Below are positions 33,784 to 43,218 of a stretch of 64,000 nt of DNA, piece after piece. The notes beneath the pieces are model-generated. The model did not search any database, was not told the DNA's origin, and saw only the letters and a program-made list of their open reading frames with translations. Origin of the DNA: Tolypothrix tenuis PCC 7101 (GTDB lineage Bacteria; Cyanobacteriota; Cyanobacteriia; Cyanobacteriales; Nostocaceae); NCBI RefSeq assembly GCF_002368295.1, contig NZ_AP018248.1, forward strand, positions 8,139,974 to 8,203,973, given 5' to 3'. Numbering within the stretch: position 1 is the first letter of the stretch; the number at the start of each line of letters is the position of its first letter. A program made the translations under genes and the position numbers.

Positions 33784-36666
33784 ATGGATATAACAGGTAA
33801 TTATCACGATTTTATTTATAAAGACTGGATTTTAATTGAAACCCAGTTTAACCCCGATCAATTACACGCCAGAGAAACCATTTTCACAATCGGTAATGGT
33901 TATTTGGGGACACGCGGTAGCTTTGAAGAAGGGTATATGCGTGCATTACCGGCTACTTTTATCCACGGTGTTTATGATGAGGTTCCGGTTGTCTATACAG
34001 AACTTGTCAACTGTCCTGATTGGCTACCATTGGCAATCACGATCAATGGCGATCGCTTCCGTATGGATCAAGGCGAAATATTACAATACGAACGTCAGCT
34101 TGATGTGCGTCGGGGTTTAATTAGCCGTTCTGTGCGTTGGCGTAGTCCTACCGGAAGTACGGTAGACTTGCAATTTGAGCGTTTCGCTAGTATGGCAGAT
34201 GAGCATATTTTAGGGCAACGCTGCCAAATAACGCCCCTAGATTTTGATGGTTTAATTGAAATTCAAGCTAGCATCAACGGTTATCCCGAAAACCCTGGTT
34301 TTAATCATTGGGAATGGTTAGATCAAGGTAAAACTGACCAAGGTGTGTGGTTACATCGCCGTACTCGTAACTCATGTATTGATATTGGGATGGCGACCCG
34401 GTTGCAAATTTTTGGCGCTGAGACAACTTTACAGGTGAACAGTGCGCCTGGTTATCCTACCTTGAGTGCGTCATTTTCAGCGACAGCTAATCAAACAGTA
34501 ACAGCAGAAAAGATTGTTACGGTTTTTACTTCACGGGATATAGAAGCGCCATACAAAGCCGCACGGGAAAAACTCGCTGTTCTTCCTAACTATGTAACCC
34601 TCCTCCAAGCCCAAGAACAAGCATGGAATGAGTTATGGGAAAAAAGCGATATTGCCATTGAAGGCGATATTACAGCCGCTTTTGCTGTCCGCTACAACCT
34701 ATTTCAGCTATTAATTGCAGCCAGACGAAATGATGATCAGGTAAGTATCCCCGCCAAAACCCTTTCAGGTTTCGGTTATCACGGTCACGTCTTCTGGGAT
34801 ACAGAAATTTTTATACTACCATTTTTTATATATACTCAACCCGAACTCGCCCGGAATCTTCTCAGCTACCGCTACCATACTTTAAAAGGCGCACGACGCA
34901 AAGCCGCCCATGATGGTTATAAAGGGGCGATGTTTGCCTGGGAAAGTGCAGATACGGGAGATGAAGTCACACCCCGCTGGGCATTACCTAACGATCCTTA
35001 CGGCGAAGACGTGCGGATTTGGTGCCGCGATCGCGAAATTCATATTAGTGCAGATATCGTCTATGCTGTATGGTACTACTGGCAAGCCACTGGTGATGAT
35101 GAGTGGATGCGAGACTGTGGCGCAGAAATTGTGTTAGATACGGCGATATTCTGGGGTAGCCGGGTGGAATTTAACCCCAAATACGAACGTTATGAGATTC
35201 GCGGTGTCATTGGTGCAGACGAATATCACGAATTTGTCCATAACAATACCTTCACCAACCGCATGGTGCAATGGCATCTGGAAAAGGCAATTATCATCGA
35301 TGATTGGCTGCGCGCCAACTTCCCAGAACAAGCCAAGGAACTAGAAGAAAAATTGCATTTGGGTAGTAAACAGCGATCGCGCTGGCAAGATATCATCGCT
35401 AATATCTGGATTCTCTGTTATCCAGACACGGGGTTAATTGAACAGTACGAGGGATTTTTTCAATTAGAAGATATTGACTTGAGTAAGTACGAACCCCGCA
35501 CCCGTTCCATGCAAGCTATCTTGGGTATTGATGGTGCAAATAAGCGGCAAGTACTCAAGCAACCAGATGTTTTAATGTTGCTGTATTTGATGCGGCAATC
35601 AGCAGAATCGCCCTACAATCAAAAAACATTGCAGATTAACTGGGACTACTATGCACCCCGTACAGATATTACCTATGGTTCTTCCCTCGGCCCAGCCATT
35701 CATGGCATCTTAGCCTCAGATTTAGGGAAATCAGCCTTAGCTTACGAACGCTTCATGCAAGCCGCAATGGTAGATTTGCAAGATGTGCGGGGCAATACTA
35801 ACGACGGAATTCACGGCGCGAGTGCTGGCGGTGTTTGGCAAGCAGTAATTTTTGGCTTTGGTGGCATTCAAATGCGCGAAAATGGACCAGTAGCCCAGCC
35901 GCACTTACCCCCAGGTTGGACGCGTTTGAAATTCAAATTGCATTGGCGTGGTAAGTGGCACGATTTTGATTTGCAGCCAGGATTAGGGACTATGGAAAAA
36001 TCCAATTCTCCCGATATTCGGGGAGTAATTTTTGATTTAGATGGTGTTCTCACAGATACCGCAGAATATCATTATCGCGCTTGGCAAAGGTTAGCAGATG
36101 AAGAAGGTATACCCTTTAATCGCCAAGCTAACGAAGCATTGCGTGGTGTCTCGCGGCGGGAATCTCTGATGCTGATTATTGGTGATAGACCGTATTCAGA
36201 AGAGCAAATTCAAGAGATGATGGCACGTAAGAACCGCTATTATGTGGAATCTATTGAGAATATTTCACCTGCCGATTTATTACCAGGTGCGATCGCACTT
36301 CTTGATGAACTACGACAAGCGGGGATTAAAATAGCCATTGGTTCCGCTAGCAAAAATGCCCAAACCGTTGTCGATAAACTGGGCATTGCTGATAAAGTAG
36401 ATGCGATCGCAGATGGTTATAGTGTCGAAAAACCCAAGCCAGCACCGGACTTATTTCTCTTCGCCGCCAAACTGCTAGGACTCCCGCCAGCACAATGTGT
36501 AGTTGTCGAAGATGCAGCCGCAGGTGTAGAAGCCGCTTTAGCTGGGGGAATGTGGGCTGTAGGACTCGGCCCTGTTGAACGAGTTGGTGCTGCTAATGTC
36601 GTGCTGCCAGATTTAAAATGCATTAAATGGGCAGATATCAAAGGTAAATTAATAATTCGTAATTAG
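33784..36666 (+). CDS. GH65 disaccharide phosphorylase fused to beta-phosphoglucomutase
   Basis: A 960-residue fusion. Residues 1-735 are a family 65 glycoside hydrolase/phosphorylase with the (alpha/alpha)6 barrel. The catalytic acid is probably Glu480 in GADEYHEF, and GASAGGVWQAVIFGFGG is near residue 680. Residues 742-960 are a HAD-fold beta-phosphoglucomutase with nucleophile motif FDLDGVLTD, cap residue block RGVSRRESL and the third motif VVEDAAAGVEAA. GH65 phosphorylases split maltose, trehalose or related alpha-glucosides with phosphate to beta-glucose-1-phosphate, which the second domain converts to glucose-6-phosphate. One polypeptide could therefore complete the salvage. Which disaccharide is used cannot be read here. 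Confidence 0.92.
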   Translation: MDITGNYHDFIYKDWILIETQFNPDQLHARETIFTIGNGYLGTRGSFEEGYMRALPATFIHGVYDEVPVVYTELVNCPDWLPLAITINGDRFRMDQGEILQYERQLDVRRGLISRSVRWRSPTGSTVDLQFERFASMADEHILGQRCQITPLDFDGLIEIQASINGYPENPGFNHWEWLDQGKTDQGVWLHRRTRNSCIDIGMATRLQIFGAETTLQVNSAPGYPTLSASFSATANQTVTAEKIVTVFTSRDIEAPYKAAREKLAVLPNYVTLLQAQEQAWNELWEKSDIAIEGDITAAFAVRYNLFQLLIAARRNDDQVSIPAKTLSGFGYHGHVFWDTEIFILPFFIYTQPELARNLLSYRYHTLKGARRKAAHDGYKGAMFAWESADTGDEVTPRWALPNDPYGEDVRIWCRDREIHISADIVYAVWYYWQATGDDEWMRDCGAEIVLDTAIFWGSRVEFNPKYERYEIRGVIGADEYHEFVHNNTFTNRMVQWHLEKAIIIDDWLRANFPEQAKELEEKLHLGSKQRSRWQDIIANIWILCYPDTGLIEQYEGFFQLEDIDLSKYEPRTRSMQAILGIDGANKRQVLKQPDVLMLLYLMRQSAESPYNQKTLQINWDYYAPRTDITYGSSLGPAIHGILASDLGKSALAYERFMQAAMVDLQDVRGNTNDGIHGASAGGVWQAVIFGFGGIQMRENGPVAQPHLPPGWTRLKFKLHWRGKWHDFDLQPGLGTMEKSNSPDIRGVIFDLDGVLTDTAEYHYRAWQRLADEEGIPFNRQANEALRGVSRRESLMLIIGDRPYSEEQIQEMMARKNRYYVESIENISPADLLPGAIALLDELRQAGIKIAIGSASKNAQTVVDKLGIADKVDAIADGYSVEKPKPAPDLFLFAAKLLGLPPAQCVVVEDAAAGVEAALAGGMWAVGLGPVERVGAANVVLPDLKCIKWADIKGKLIIRN

Positions 36667-36676
36667 GAATTACGAA

Positions 36677-37132
36677 TTACAAATGTGATTGTGTCAATGG
36701 TTCTGTCCATTGTCTACCCTTTTCGTGGGGCGATCGCAGCCATTGGTAAGCCACAACATTTAGTAGTAAACCCACACCCAATAAAAGCGCCATCAAAGCA
36801 ATTTGATACCAAAAAATTGGTGTTACAAATAAGTCAACAATCAGATGCAGTAAATTCATCACGCTGTAAAATATAGTCAATCCAAAATGAATCACTCTAT
36901 AGCGTTTAGAATCAGCAAAAGCAGTCGCAATAATTGCTAACATCGGTAACACAAAAAAGCCCAACATTAACCACATAATCCCTGAAATTTCATTCATCGA
37001 TGTGGCTTTTTGCGATTCCGCAACCGATAAACTGTGGAACAAAGGCATTAAACCGAGTTGAGTGTGAAACAGTGTTCCTAATAAAAATACTGTCCACAAC
37101 GCGATAATTTTTTCTCGATAATTAATAGCCAT
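36677..37132 (-). CDS. Small integral membrane protein of unknown function
   Basis: A 151-residue protein with four hydrophobic segments (about 9-28, 50-72, 80-105 and 108-130) and a short polar C-terminus. No motif that I recognise. Its stop lies 10 bases from the stop of the GH65 fusion, with an inverted AATTCGTAATT/AATTACGAATT sequence between that may end both transcripts. Confidence 0.65.
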   Translation of the reverse strand: MAINYREKIIALWTVFLLGTLFHTQLGLMPLFHSLSVAESQKATSMNEISGIMWLMLGFFVLPMLAIIATAFADSKRYRVIHFGLTIFYSVMNLLHLIVDLFVTPIFWYQIALMALLLGVGLLLNVVAYQWLRSPHEKGRQWTEPLTQSHL

Positions 37133-37213
37133 TTTTACCTCACATTTTTTACTCTTGAAAATATTTCAATAAAAAAGCGAGTTTGGCTTAGATAAAAAAG
37201 CCAAGAATTGTAG

Positions 37214-37233
37214 AGACGCGATTCATCGCGTCT
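37214..37233. repeat. Palindrome copy with central change
   Basis: AGACGCGATTCATCGCGTCT, one base from the 20-bp consensus, between two minus-strand genes. Confidence 0.85.
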
Positions 37234-37255
37234 TTAGTCAAAGTTCTCATCCCCT

Positions 37256-37738
37256 TCAAAGCTTATACCCAATTTGCCGTAAAAATCCCTGACGGATTTT
37301 GACATCTTCAGCTGTTTCTAAACCCTTGGGCGAAAAACCATCAACGACACCCAGAATACCTCTACCTTGCTCGGTTTCAGCTACAATTACCTCTACTGGA
37401 TTTGCTGTAGCACAGAAAATTGAGCAAACTTCTGGACACTGCTTAATAGCATTGAGAAAATTAATTGGATAAGCTTCTTTAAGTAAAATTATAAAACTAT
37501 GGCCTGCACCAATAGCGAGAGCATTTTTAATTGCTGTGTCTTCTAAAGTGCGATCGTTTCCTGTAGTTCTGAGTAAACATGGCCCGGAAGCTTCACAAAA
37601 AGCAATACCAAACTTTACCTGTGAAGATATATTGACCATAATCTCATATAAGTCTTCCACTGTTTTAATAAAGTGGCTTTGTCCCAATATCAGGTTACAG
37701 CCTTCAGGAATTTGCATTTCAACCGCTTTGAGTTCCAT
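37256..37738 (-). CDS. Adenosine-specific kinase family protein
   Basis: A 160-residue protein of the adenosine-specific kinase family (PF04008). Diagnostic segments are the N-terminal LGQSHFIKTVEDLYE, GIAFCEASGPCL and TGND, and the C-terminal CATANPVEVIVAE and GRGILGVVDG. The family is named for a structure-based proposal; its physiological role in cyanobacteria is not clear. It is cytoplasmic with normal length and is apparently transcribed alone. Confidence 0.9.
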   Translation of the reverse strand: MELKAVEMQIPEGCNLILGQSHFIKTVEDLYEIMVNISSQVKFGIAFCEASGPCLLRTTGNDRTLEDTAIKNALAIGAGHSFIILLKEAYPINFLNAIKQCPEVCSIFCATANPVEVIVAETEQGRGILGVVDGFSPKGLETAEDVKIRQGFLRQIGYKL

Positions 37739-38014
37739 TTTCTTGTTGTCCTCATAGCTTTGAACTCAAATATACCAATTCTCCTTTGAATGCAATAAAT
37801 AGGTAAGCATAAATAAACATAACTATATTAAAAAGGGAACAGGGCAAAGTGAAACGGAAAAAACCTTACCCTTTAACCTTTCCCCCTTCCCCCTTCCCCT
37901 GCACAATATTGTGACTCTGATAACTAATTCCTCATTAGACCCGTCCTAAATATAATCTAGGCACAAAAAAGTGGTAGAAATTAAAATTGAAAGTCTACTA
38001 CTCGGATTTAAAAT

Positions 38015-38173
38015 GTGTATGTCTTCGATTATATCCAAAAATACCCATCGAGAACAAAACAGATTTTGGGCATTAGTCACGAACAGTTTCAAGGGTTACT
38101 TCAATCAGCTTTAAAAGAACATCTTCAAATCCAGAGGGTTAATCATGTGTGGTACGTTATGGCTCTTACTTAA
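38015..38173 (+). pseudogene. Transposase N-terminal remnant
   Basis: A GTG-started frame of 52 codons whose first 40 residues (YIQKYPSRTKQILGISHEQF and after) resemble the N-terminus of cyanobacterial IS transposases with a helix-turn-helix before a DDE domain. The resemblance stops near residue 40 and no DDE part follows, so this is a truncated fossil. The match is from memory of the family, not a search. Confidence 0.4.
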
Positions 38174-38189
38174 GCAAAAGTTGCTGCCC

Positions 38190-38222
38190 AGATCCCCAAC
38201 TTTTTTAAAAAGTCGGGGATCT
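38190..38222. repeat. Hairpin repeat AGATCCCC...GGGGATCT
   Basis: A 33-base inverted repeat: AGATCCCC(A)ACTTTTT pairs with AAAAAGT(C)GGGGATCT with almost no loop. It lies just after the transposase remnant and is of a type common in Nostocales intergenic DNA. Confidence 0.75.
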
Positions 38223-38842
38223 AAATCTCGCTACAGTCAGCGATATTCAAAGGATATATATAGCAGTAACTACAAGATAAAATTGTTGAGCTTGCTGCTA
38301 TTAATCACTGAATTTTTCAATTAATCTCTATAAACAATTAACCAGCCATTATCTGCCTTGATCGACAGTTATCACTTACCTTCTGCGTAAATGTGGTAAT
38401 ATTTAACAATGATTTAACAATAGAAAATACGTAACACAACTACATACAAACGAATCAATTAATCACCTGTTATTCATATAACTTATCTCTACAAAACTTG
38501 ACTGCCTGTTAAACTGTGAATGCAAGCAGATAAGGGAGATACTGCGTGATGCCACGTAAAAGTAAAAGATTAGCAACATCAGAATGAATCAAGTACTGCA
38601 GCTTCAGAGAATTAGCTATATAGTCGATAAATGACCAACTTTTGTTAATTTGTGAATTTATTAAGGTTTTTATAATTTGTATTTCTTTATTCTCTGCCCG
38701 TGGCAACTGGTGTATTGCGAGCATTCCTTCCCAACATCTGCAATTAAATTTCCACATCTAAGTAGGGTGCAAACTTCAGTAAATGTTTAACATTTATTGA
38801 TACTCTACTTTTGATGCTCCGGTAAAATAGAGGAGAATCTGA

Positions 38843-41146
38843 ATGGTATCCGAATTCCAAGCACAAAGTATTAATGTAAATAGCTTAAAAGAAGCAGCTA
38901 TTCACGTTTGTAGTCAAATTCAGCCTCATGGTGTCCTCTTGGTATTGGGGGAACCGGAACTGAACATATTACAAGTTAGTAGTAATACTTGGAGTGTTTT
39001 CGGCATATTGCCCGAAGATGTATTGCAAAAAAAACTCGAAGATTTACTCGACCCCTTCCAAATCGAAAGAATTAAAGCCGGTATATTAGAAGGTAACCTG
39101 GATTATATTAACCCGACGAAGATTTGGGTGAGAAAGAAAGGTGATGACTACGTAGTATTTGATGCGGTATTTCATCGCAATCCAGAAGGAATGTTGATTC
39201 TAGAATTAGAACCAGCTATTTCTCAAGAAAATATTCCCTTTTTAAGCTTTTACCACCTAGCAAGAGCATCTATTAACCAGTTAGAAAAAACCACAAACCT
39301 GCGCGATTTCTGTCAAATTATCGTCCAAGAAGTCCGCAAAGTGACTGGTTTTGATCGGGTAATGCTCTATAAATTTGATGATGATGGGCATGGCTCAGTC
39401 ATAGCTGAAGAAAAGCTAGACAGCATGGAACCTTATTTAGGTTTACATTACCCAGAATCAGATATTCCTAAACCAGCAAGAAAGCTATTTGCTTCTAATT
39501 TCATCAGATTAATCCCCGATGCTCACGCAGAACCAGTACAAATTCTGCCGATTAATCATCCGCAAAGTCAACAACCAATTGATTTAACTAACTCAATTTT
39601 GAGAAATGCGGCGAATTGCCATTTAGAGTATTTACACAACATGGGTGTAGGTGCTTCTTTAACTATTTCCTTGATTAAAGATGGCAAACTTTGGGGATTA
39701 ATTGCTTGTCATCACCAAACACCGAAATATGTTTCCTATGAATTGCGGAAAGCCTGCGAATTCTTAGGTAGAGTCATATTTACAGAAATTTCCACCAGAG
39801 AAGAAACAGAAGATTACGACTATCGGATGAATTTGGCATATATTCAAACAGTGTTAATTGAATATATGTCTCAGGAAGAAAACTTCATTGATGGGTTAGT
39901 AAAACATCAGCCGAATTTGCTGAATTTAACTAGCGCTCAAGGTGCGGCTGTTTGTTTTGGCGATCGCTGTACAGTAATTGGACAAACTCCCAAAGAAGAA
40001 GACCTCAACTTTTTACTGCAATGGCTGAAGAATAACGTCCGTGAGGAAGTATTCTACACAGATTCCCTACCCCGGATTTATCCAGATGCCGAAAAATTTA
40101 AAAATGTCGCTAGTGGTTTATTAGCGATTCCCATATCTAAGCGCAACTATGTTTTATGGTTTCGACCGGAAGTGATTCAAACAGTCAATTGGGGTGGTAA
40201 TCCCAATGAAGCGTTTGAAGTCAACCAAACAGAAGGAAATCTGCGCCTAGTTCCGCGTAAATCCTTTGAATTGTGGAAAGAAACCGTTCAGTTAACATCT
40301 TTACGCTGGAAAGCTGTTGAAATCAAAGCTGCACTAGAATTACGCAAAGCCATTATCAATATTGTGCTGCGTCAAGCCGATGAACTAGCACAGTTAGCAC
40401 ACGACTTAGAACGCTCGAACGCAGAATTGAAAAAGTTTGCTTATGTCGCCTCCCATGATTTACAAGAACCGTTAAATCAAGTAGCAAACTATGTACAGCT
40501 ATTAGAGATGCGCTACGAAAACAAACTTGACGAAGACGCGAAGGAATTTATTAACTTCGCCGTTGAGGGAGTTAGCTTGATGCAAACCCTGATTGATGAC
40601 GTACTTGCATATTCCAAGGTAGATATGCAAGCGATCGCATTTGGGTTAACTGAGGTAGAAACGCCACTCAATCGCAGCCTTAGTAATTTGCGCGGGCGCA
40701 TTCATGAAACTGGGGCTATGATTACCCATGACCCCTTACCCACTGTGATGGCTGATAGTACACAATTAATGCAGCTATTTCAAAACCTCATCGCCAATGC
40801 AATCAAATTCCGCAGCGAACAACCACCAAAAATTCACATCGGAGCCGAAAGGTTAGAAGATGAGTGGTTATTCTCCGTCCAAGATAACGGTATTGGCTTA
40901 GAACCAAGATTTAGCGATCGCATTTTCGTCATCTTTCAGCGCCTACACACCAGAGAAGAGTATCCCGGTACAGGTATGGGCCTAGCCATCTGTAAGAAAA
41001 TTATCGAATGCCATCGGGGACGAATTTGGGTAGAGTCACAACTGGGCGAAGGTGCTACCTTCTACTTTACGATTCCAGTCGGAGGCCGCGAGCGTGAGCG
41101 TAGAAACGGAAGACAAACACAAAAAGATCTTTTTGGTCGAGGATAA
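38843..41146 (+). CDS. cphA: Cph1-type phytochrome histidine kinase
   Basis: A red/far-red photoreceptor kinase of 767 residues: PAS (about 20-125), GAF (140-325), PHY (335-510), HisKA (525-590) and HATPase_c (630-745). The bilin-attachment Cys is present as Cys259 in NCHLEYL, and the bacteriophytochrome-type N-terminal Cys is absent, so it should bind phycocyanobilin like Cph1. The GAF motif PESDIP and the PHY tongue motif PRKSF are intact. The phospho-acceptor is His538 in ASHDLQEP. AGAGGAG precedes the ATG. The response regulator gene overlaps its 3' end by 53 bases, giving a tightly coupled pair. Confidence 0.96.
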   Translation: MVSEFQAQSINVNSLKEAAIHVCSQIQPHGVLLVLGEPELNILQVSSNTWSVFGILPEDVLQKKLEDLLDPFQIERIKAGILEGNLDYINPTKIWVRKKGDDYVVFDAVFHRNPEGMLILELEPAISQENIPFLSFYHLARASINQLEKTTNLRDFCQIIVQEVRKVTGFDRVMLYKFDDDGHGSVIAEEKLDSMEPYLGLHYPESDIPKPARKLFASNFIRLIPDAHAEPVQILPINHPQSQQPIDLTNSILRNAANCHLEYLHNMGVGASLTISLIKDGKLWGLIACHHQTPKYVSYELRKACEFLGRVIFTEISTREETEDYDYRMNLAYIQTVLIEYMSQEENFIDGLVKHQPNLLNLTSAQGAAVCFGDRCTVIGQTPKEEDLNFLLQWLKNNVREEVFYTDSLPRIYPDAEKFKNVASGLLAIPISKRNYVLWFRPEVIQTVNWGGNPNEAFEVNQTEGNLRLVPRKSFELWKETVQLTSLRWKAVEIKAALELRKAIINIVLRQADELAQLAHDLERSNAELKKFAYVASHDLQEPLNQVANYVQLLEMRYENKLDEDAKEFINFAVEGVSLMQTLIDDVLAYSKVDMQAIAFGLTEVETPLNRSLSNLRGRIHETGAMITHDPLPTVMADSTQLMQLFQNLIANAIKFRSEQPPKIHIGAERLEDEWLFSVQDNGIGLEPRFSDRIFVIFQRLHTREEYPGTGMGLAICKKIIECHRGRIWVESQLGEGATFYFTIPVGGRERERRNGRQTQKDLFGRG

Positions 41147-41540
41147 CAAAGCTGATATCCGCTTAATCCAAGAAGCACTCAAAAACAGCACCGTACCACA
41201 CGAGGTAGTGACGGTCAGAGATGGTATGGAAGCGATGGCTTATTTACGCCAAGAAGGTGAATATGCTAACGCCTCACGTCCTGACCTCATCCTCTTGGAT
41301 TTGAACTTGCCCAAAAAAGATGGTCGTGAAGTCTTGGCTGAAATTAAAAGCGACCCCACACTCAAGCGCATTCCTGTAGTCGTGCTCACCACCTCCAGAA
41401 ACGAGGATGATATTTTTCATAGCTACGACTTACACGTCAATTGCTACATTACCAAATCTCGCAACCTGAGCCAGCTGTTTCAAATAGTCAAAGGTATTGA
41501 GGAATTTTGGCTTTCTACGGCGACATTACCGTCGGAGTAG
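41094..41540 (+). CDS. rcpA: Phytochrome response regulator RcpA
   Basis: A single-receiver response regulator of about 148 residues that receives phosphate from the phytochrome kinase. Receiver motifs are FLVEDNKAD, the phospho-acceptor Asp in LILLDLNLPKKDG, VVLTTS and the Lys in ITKS. There is no output domain, as in Cph1-partner Rcp proteins. The frame extends upstream to 41052, but the GTG at 41094 has a perfect GGAGG eight bases before it. Translation therefore starts inside the last 53 bases of the phytochrome gene, in a different frame. Confidence 0.93.
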   Translation: MSVETEDKHKKIFLVEDNKADIRLIQEALKNSTVPHEVVTVRDGMEAMAYLRQEGEYANASRPDLILLDLNLPKKDGREVLAEIKSDPTLKRIPVVVLTTSRNEDDIFHSYDLHVNCYITKSRNLSQLFQIVKGIEEFWLSTATLPSE

Positions 41541-41545
41541 GGGTT

Positions 41546-41606
41546 GGGGATTGGGTAATGGGTAATGGGTAATGGGTAATGGGTAATGGGTAATGGGTAA
41601 CTCGGG
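41546..41606. repeat. GGGTAAT heptamer array
   Basis: Six to seven perfect tandem copies of GGGTAAT, ending in CTCGGGGCCC, a block that recurs inverted at 7050-7061. Confidence 0.9.
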
Positions 41607-41695
41607 GCCCACAACCTCAGCAAGTAGGGTTATTTGGGATTTGGCATTTGGGATTGGGAATAATGAGGGAGATGAGAGAAACTAGCTAATAAACT

Positions 41696-41751
41696 TTGAC
41701 CTTTGACCCTTGACCCTTGACCTTTGACCCTTGACCCTTGACCCTTAACAA
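41696..41751. repeat. CCCTTGA heptamer array
   Basis: Eight copies of a 7-base unit alternating GACCCTT and GACCTTT, immediately before the AGGAGG of the next gene's ribosome-binding site. Confidence 0.9.
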
Positions 41752-41772
41752 ATCAGGAGGTGACACCAAAAA

Positions 41773-42948
41773 ATGACGGCGACAGGCTCCGTAAAAATCT
41801 TGTTGATTGAGGACAACTTGGCAGAAGCGAGATTGTTACAAGAGTTTCTCAAGCAAGCCCAATCTAAATATTTTAGTGTTGTTCATGTTCAGCGCTTACA
41901 AGATGGAGTTAAGGAATTAAGTAGGGATCAGTTATTTGGTGCTTACGATGTCATTTTGTTGGATCTCACTTTACCTGATAGTGAGGGATTATCATCCTTA
42001 CCAACGTTAATTAACTGTTTGCCCAGTATCCCGATTGTGGTATTAACAAATACCAATGACGACAAGCTGGCAATTGAAGCCGTGCGTCAAGGCGCACAAG
42101 ATTATCTAGTCAAGCGTCAAGTGAATGTAGATTTGTTAGTGCGCTCCATACATTATGCGATCGAGCGTAAACAAGTTTTGGAATCATTACGCACCACCAA
42201 TCAAACATTAGAACACTGCGTTGAAGAACGTACCGCCGAACTGGTAAGAGCCAAAGAAATTAACCAGTTCAAATCGGAATTTGTCTCGATGCTTTCCCAT
42301 GACATCCGCAATCCTCTGAACACGATTCTCCTAGCCGCAGGATTGCTGCAAGACAACGATAATAAATTATCCACAGAAAAAAAACACTCTCACTTCCAAA
42401 TGATTCGCGCTGCGATTAAAAACATGGCGCAGCTTTTGGATGAAGTTTCATTAATTGGTCAAGCTGATTCAGGCAGATTACAATGCGATTTAGTCTGCCT
42501 GAATTTAGAAGCTTTCTGCCGTCAACTAGTTGATGAAGTTCAACTTGCTAGCGCGGAAAAACAGATTACTATAGTTTTTCACAGTGCTGGAAAATTAGAA
42601 GATGCACTCTGGGATGAGAGTCTACTGCGCCATATCTTAGGCAATTTAATTACTAATGCAATTAAATATTCACCACCAGGTAGCACAGTCAATTTTGACC
42701 TCATTGGGCAACATCATGCGATCGCGTTTCGGATTCAAGATTATGGTATTGGCATTCCCGAATTAGACCAACAACGCTTGTTTCAGCCTTTTCAACGGGC
42801 TGAAAATGTAGGCTCGATTCCGGGTACAGGCTTAGGTTTAGCGATTGTGAAAAAATGTGTTGATGCACATGGAGGCGAGATTTTCGTCGATAGCAAAGTT
42901 GGCAGTGGTAGCACCTTTACTGTCATACTGCCATTGCTGAACTTGTAA
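41773..42948 (+). CDS. Receiver-histidine kinase protein
   Basis: A 391-residue protein with an N-terminal receiver (about 8-125: LLIEDN, LLDLTLPDSEG, VLTN) and a coiled-coil linker (130-165). HisKA with the acceptor His in SMLSHDIRNPL (about 178) and HATPase_c (about 275-390) with GIGIPE and GTGLGLAI follow. It has no sensory domain, so its activity is probably set by phosphorylation of the receiver, perhaps from a kinase in this block. AGGAGG precedes the ATG by about ten bases. It stands about 230 bases after rcpA, across two heptamer arrays. Confidence 0.9.
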   Translation: MTATGSVKILLIEDNLAEARLLQEFLKQAQSKYFSVVHVQRLQDGVKELSRDQLFGAYDVILLDLTLPDSEGLSSLPTLINCLPSIPIVVLTNTNDDKLAIEAVRQGAQDYLVKRQVNVDLLVRSIHYAIERKQVLESLRTTNQTLEHCVEERTAELVRAKEINQFKSEFVSMLSHDIRNPLNTILLAAGLLQDNDNKLSTEKKHSHFQMIRAAIKNMAQLLDEVSLIGQADSGRLQCDLVCLNLEAFCRQLVDEVQLASAEKQITIVFHSAGKLEDALWDESLLRHILGNLITNAIKYSPPGSTVNFDLIGQHHAIAFRIQDYGIGIPELDQQRLFQPFQRAENVGSIPGTGLGLAIVKKCVDAHGGEIFVDSKVGSGSTFTVILPLLNL

Positions 42949-43218
42949 TAGCAATTCGTAATTCGTAATTCGTAATTTGGAATTACGCGTGATGTGAATT
43001 AAAACTTTTCCCTTTCCCATCAGGATTTCAAGGCTGCTTAAAAAATCCTGGTTTGGGAACTATCGACGAAATTACGAGGGTTTCAGGACTCAATTGACAT
43101 TAGGCGTTAATTAGAAATTTGTATGACTTTAGCTTTTCTACCTAGTGTGACTTAACTAGATATATTACGATCAGCATCAAAATACATTTATTTTTCCAGG
43201 TATTGGAAGCTGACGTTC

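Larger units (their letters stand above)
37739..38842. other. 1.1-kb intergenic region with transposase remnant and hairpin
   Basis: It holds CCCTTTAACC-type runs at 37860-37900, a transposase fragment (38015-38173), a hairpin (38190-38222) and the phytochrome promoter region. An 82-codon minus-strand frame at 38509-38757 has no family resemblance and was not accepted. Confidence 0.5.

Noticed and set aside
38509..38757. Minus-strand 82-codon ORF before the phytochrome gene
   Set aside because: Composition is not protein-like, there is no ribosome-binding site, and it sits in an AT-rich region next to repeats.
38843..41146. Bacteriophytochrome-type (biliverdin) chromophore binding
   Set aside because: The N-terminal Cys used by bacteriophytochromes is missing, while the GAF Cys259 in NCHLEYL is present, so phycocyanobilin binding is favoured.
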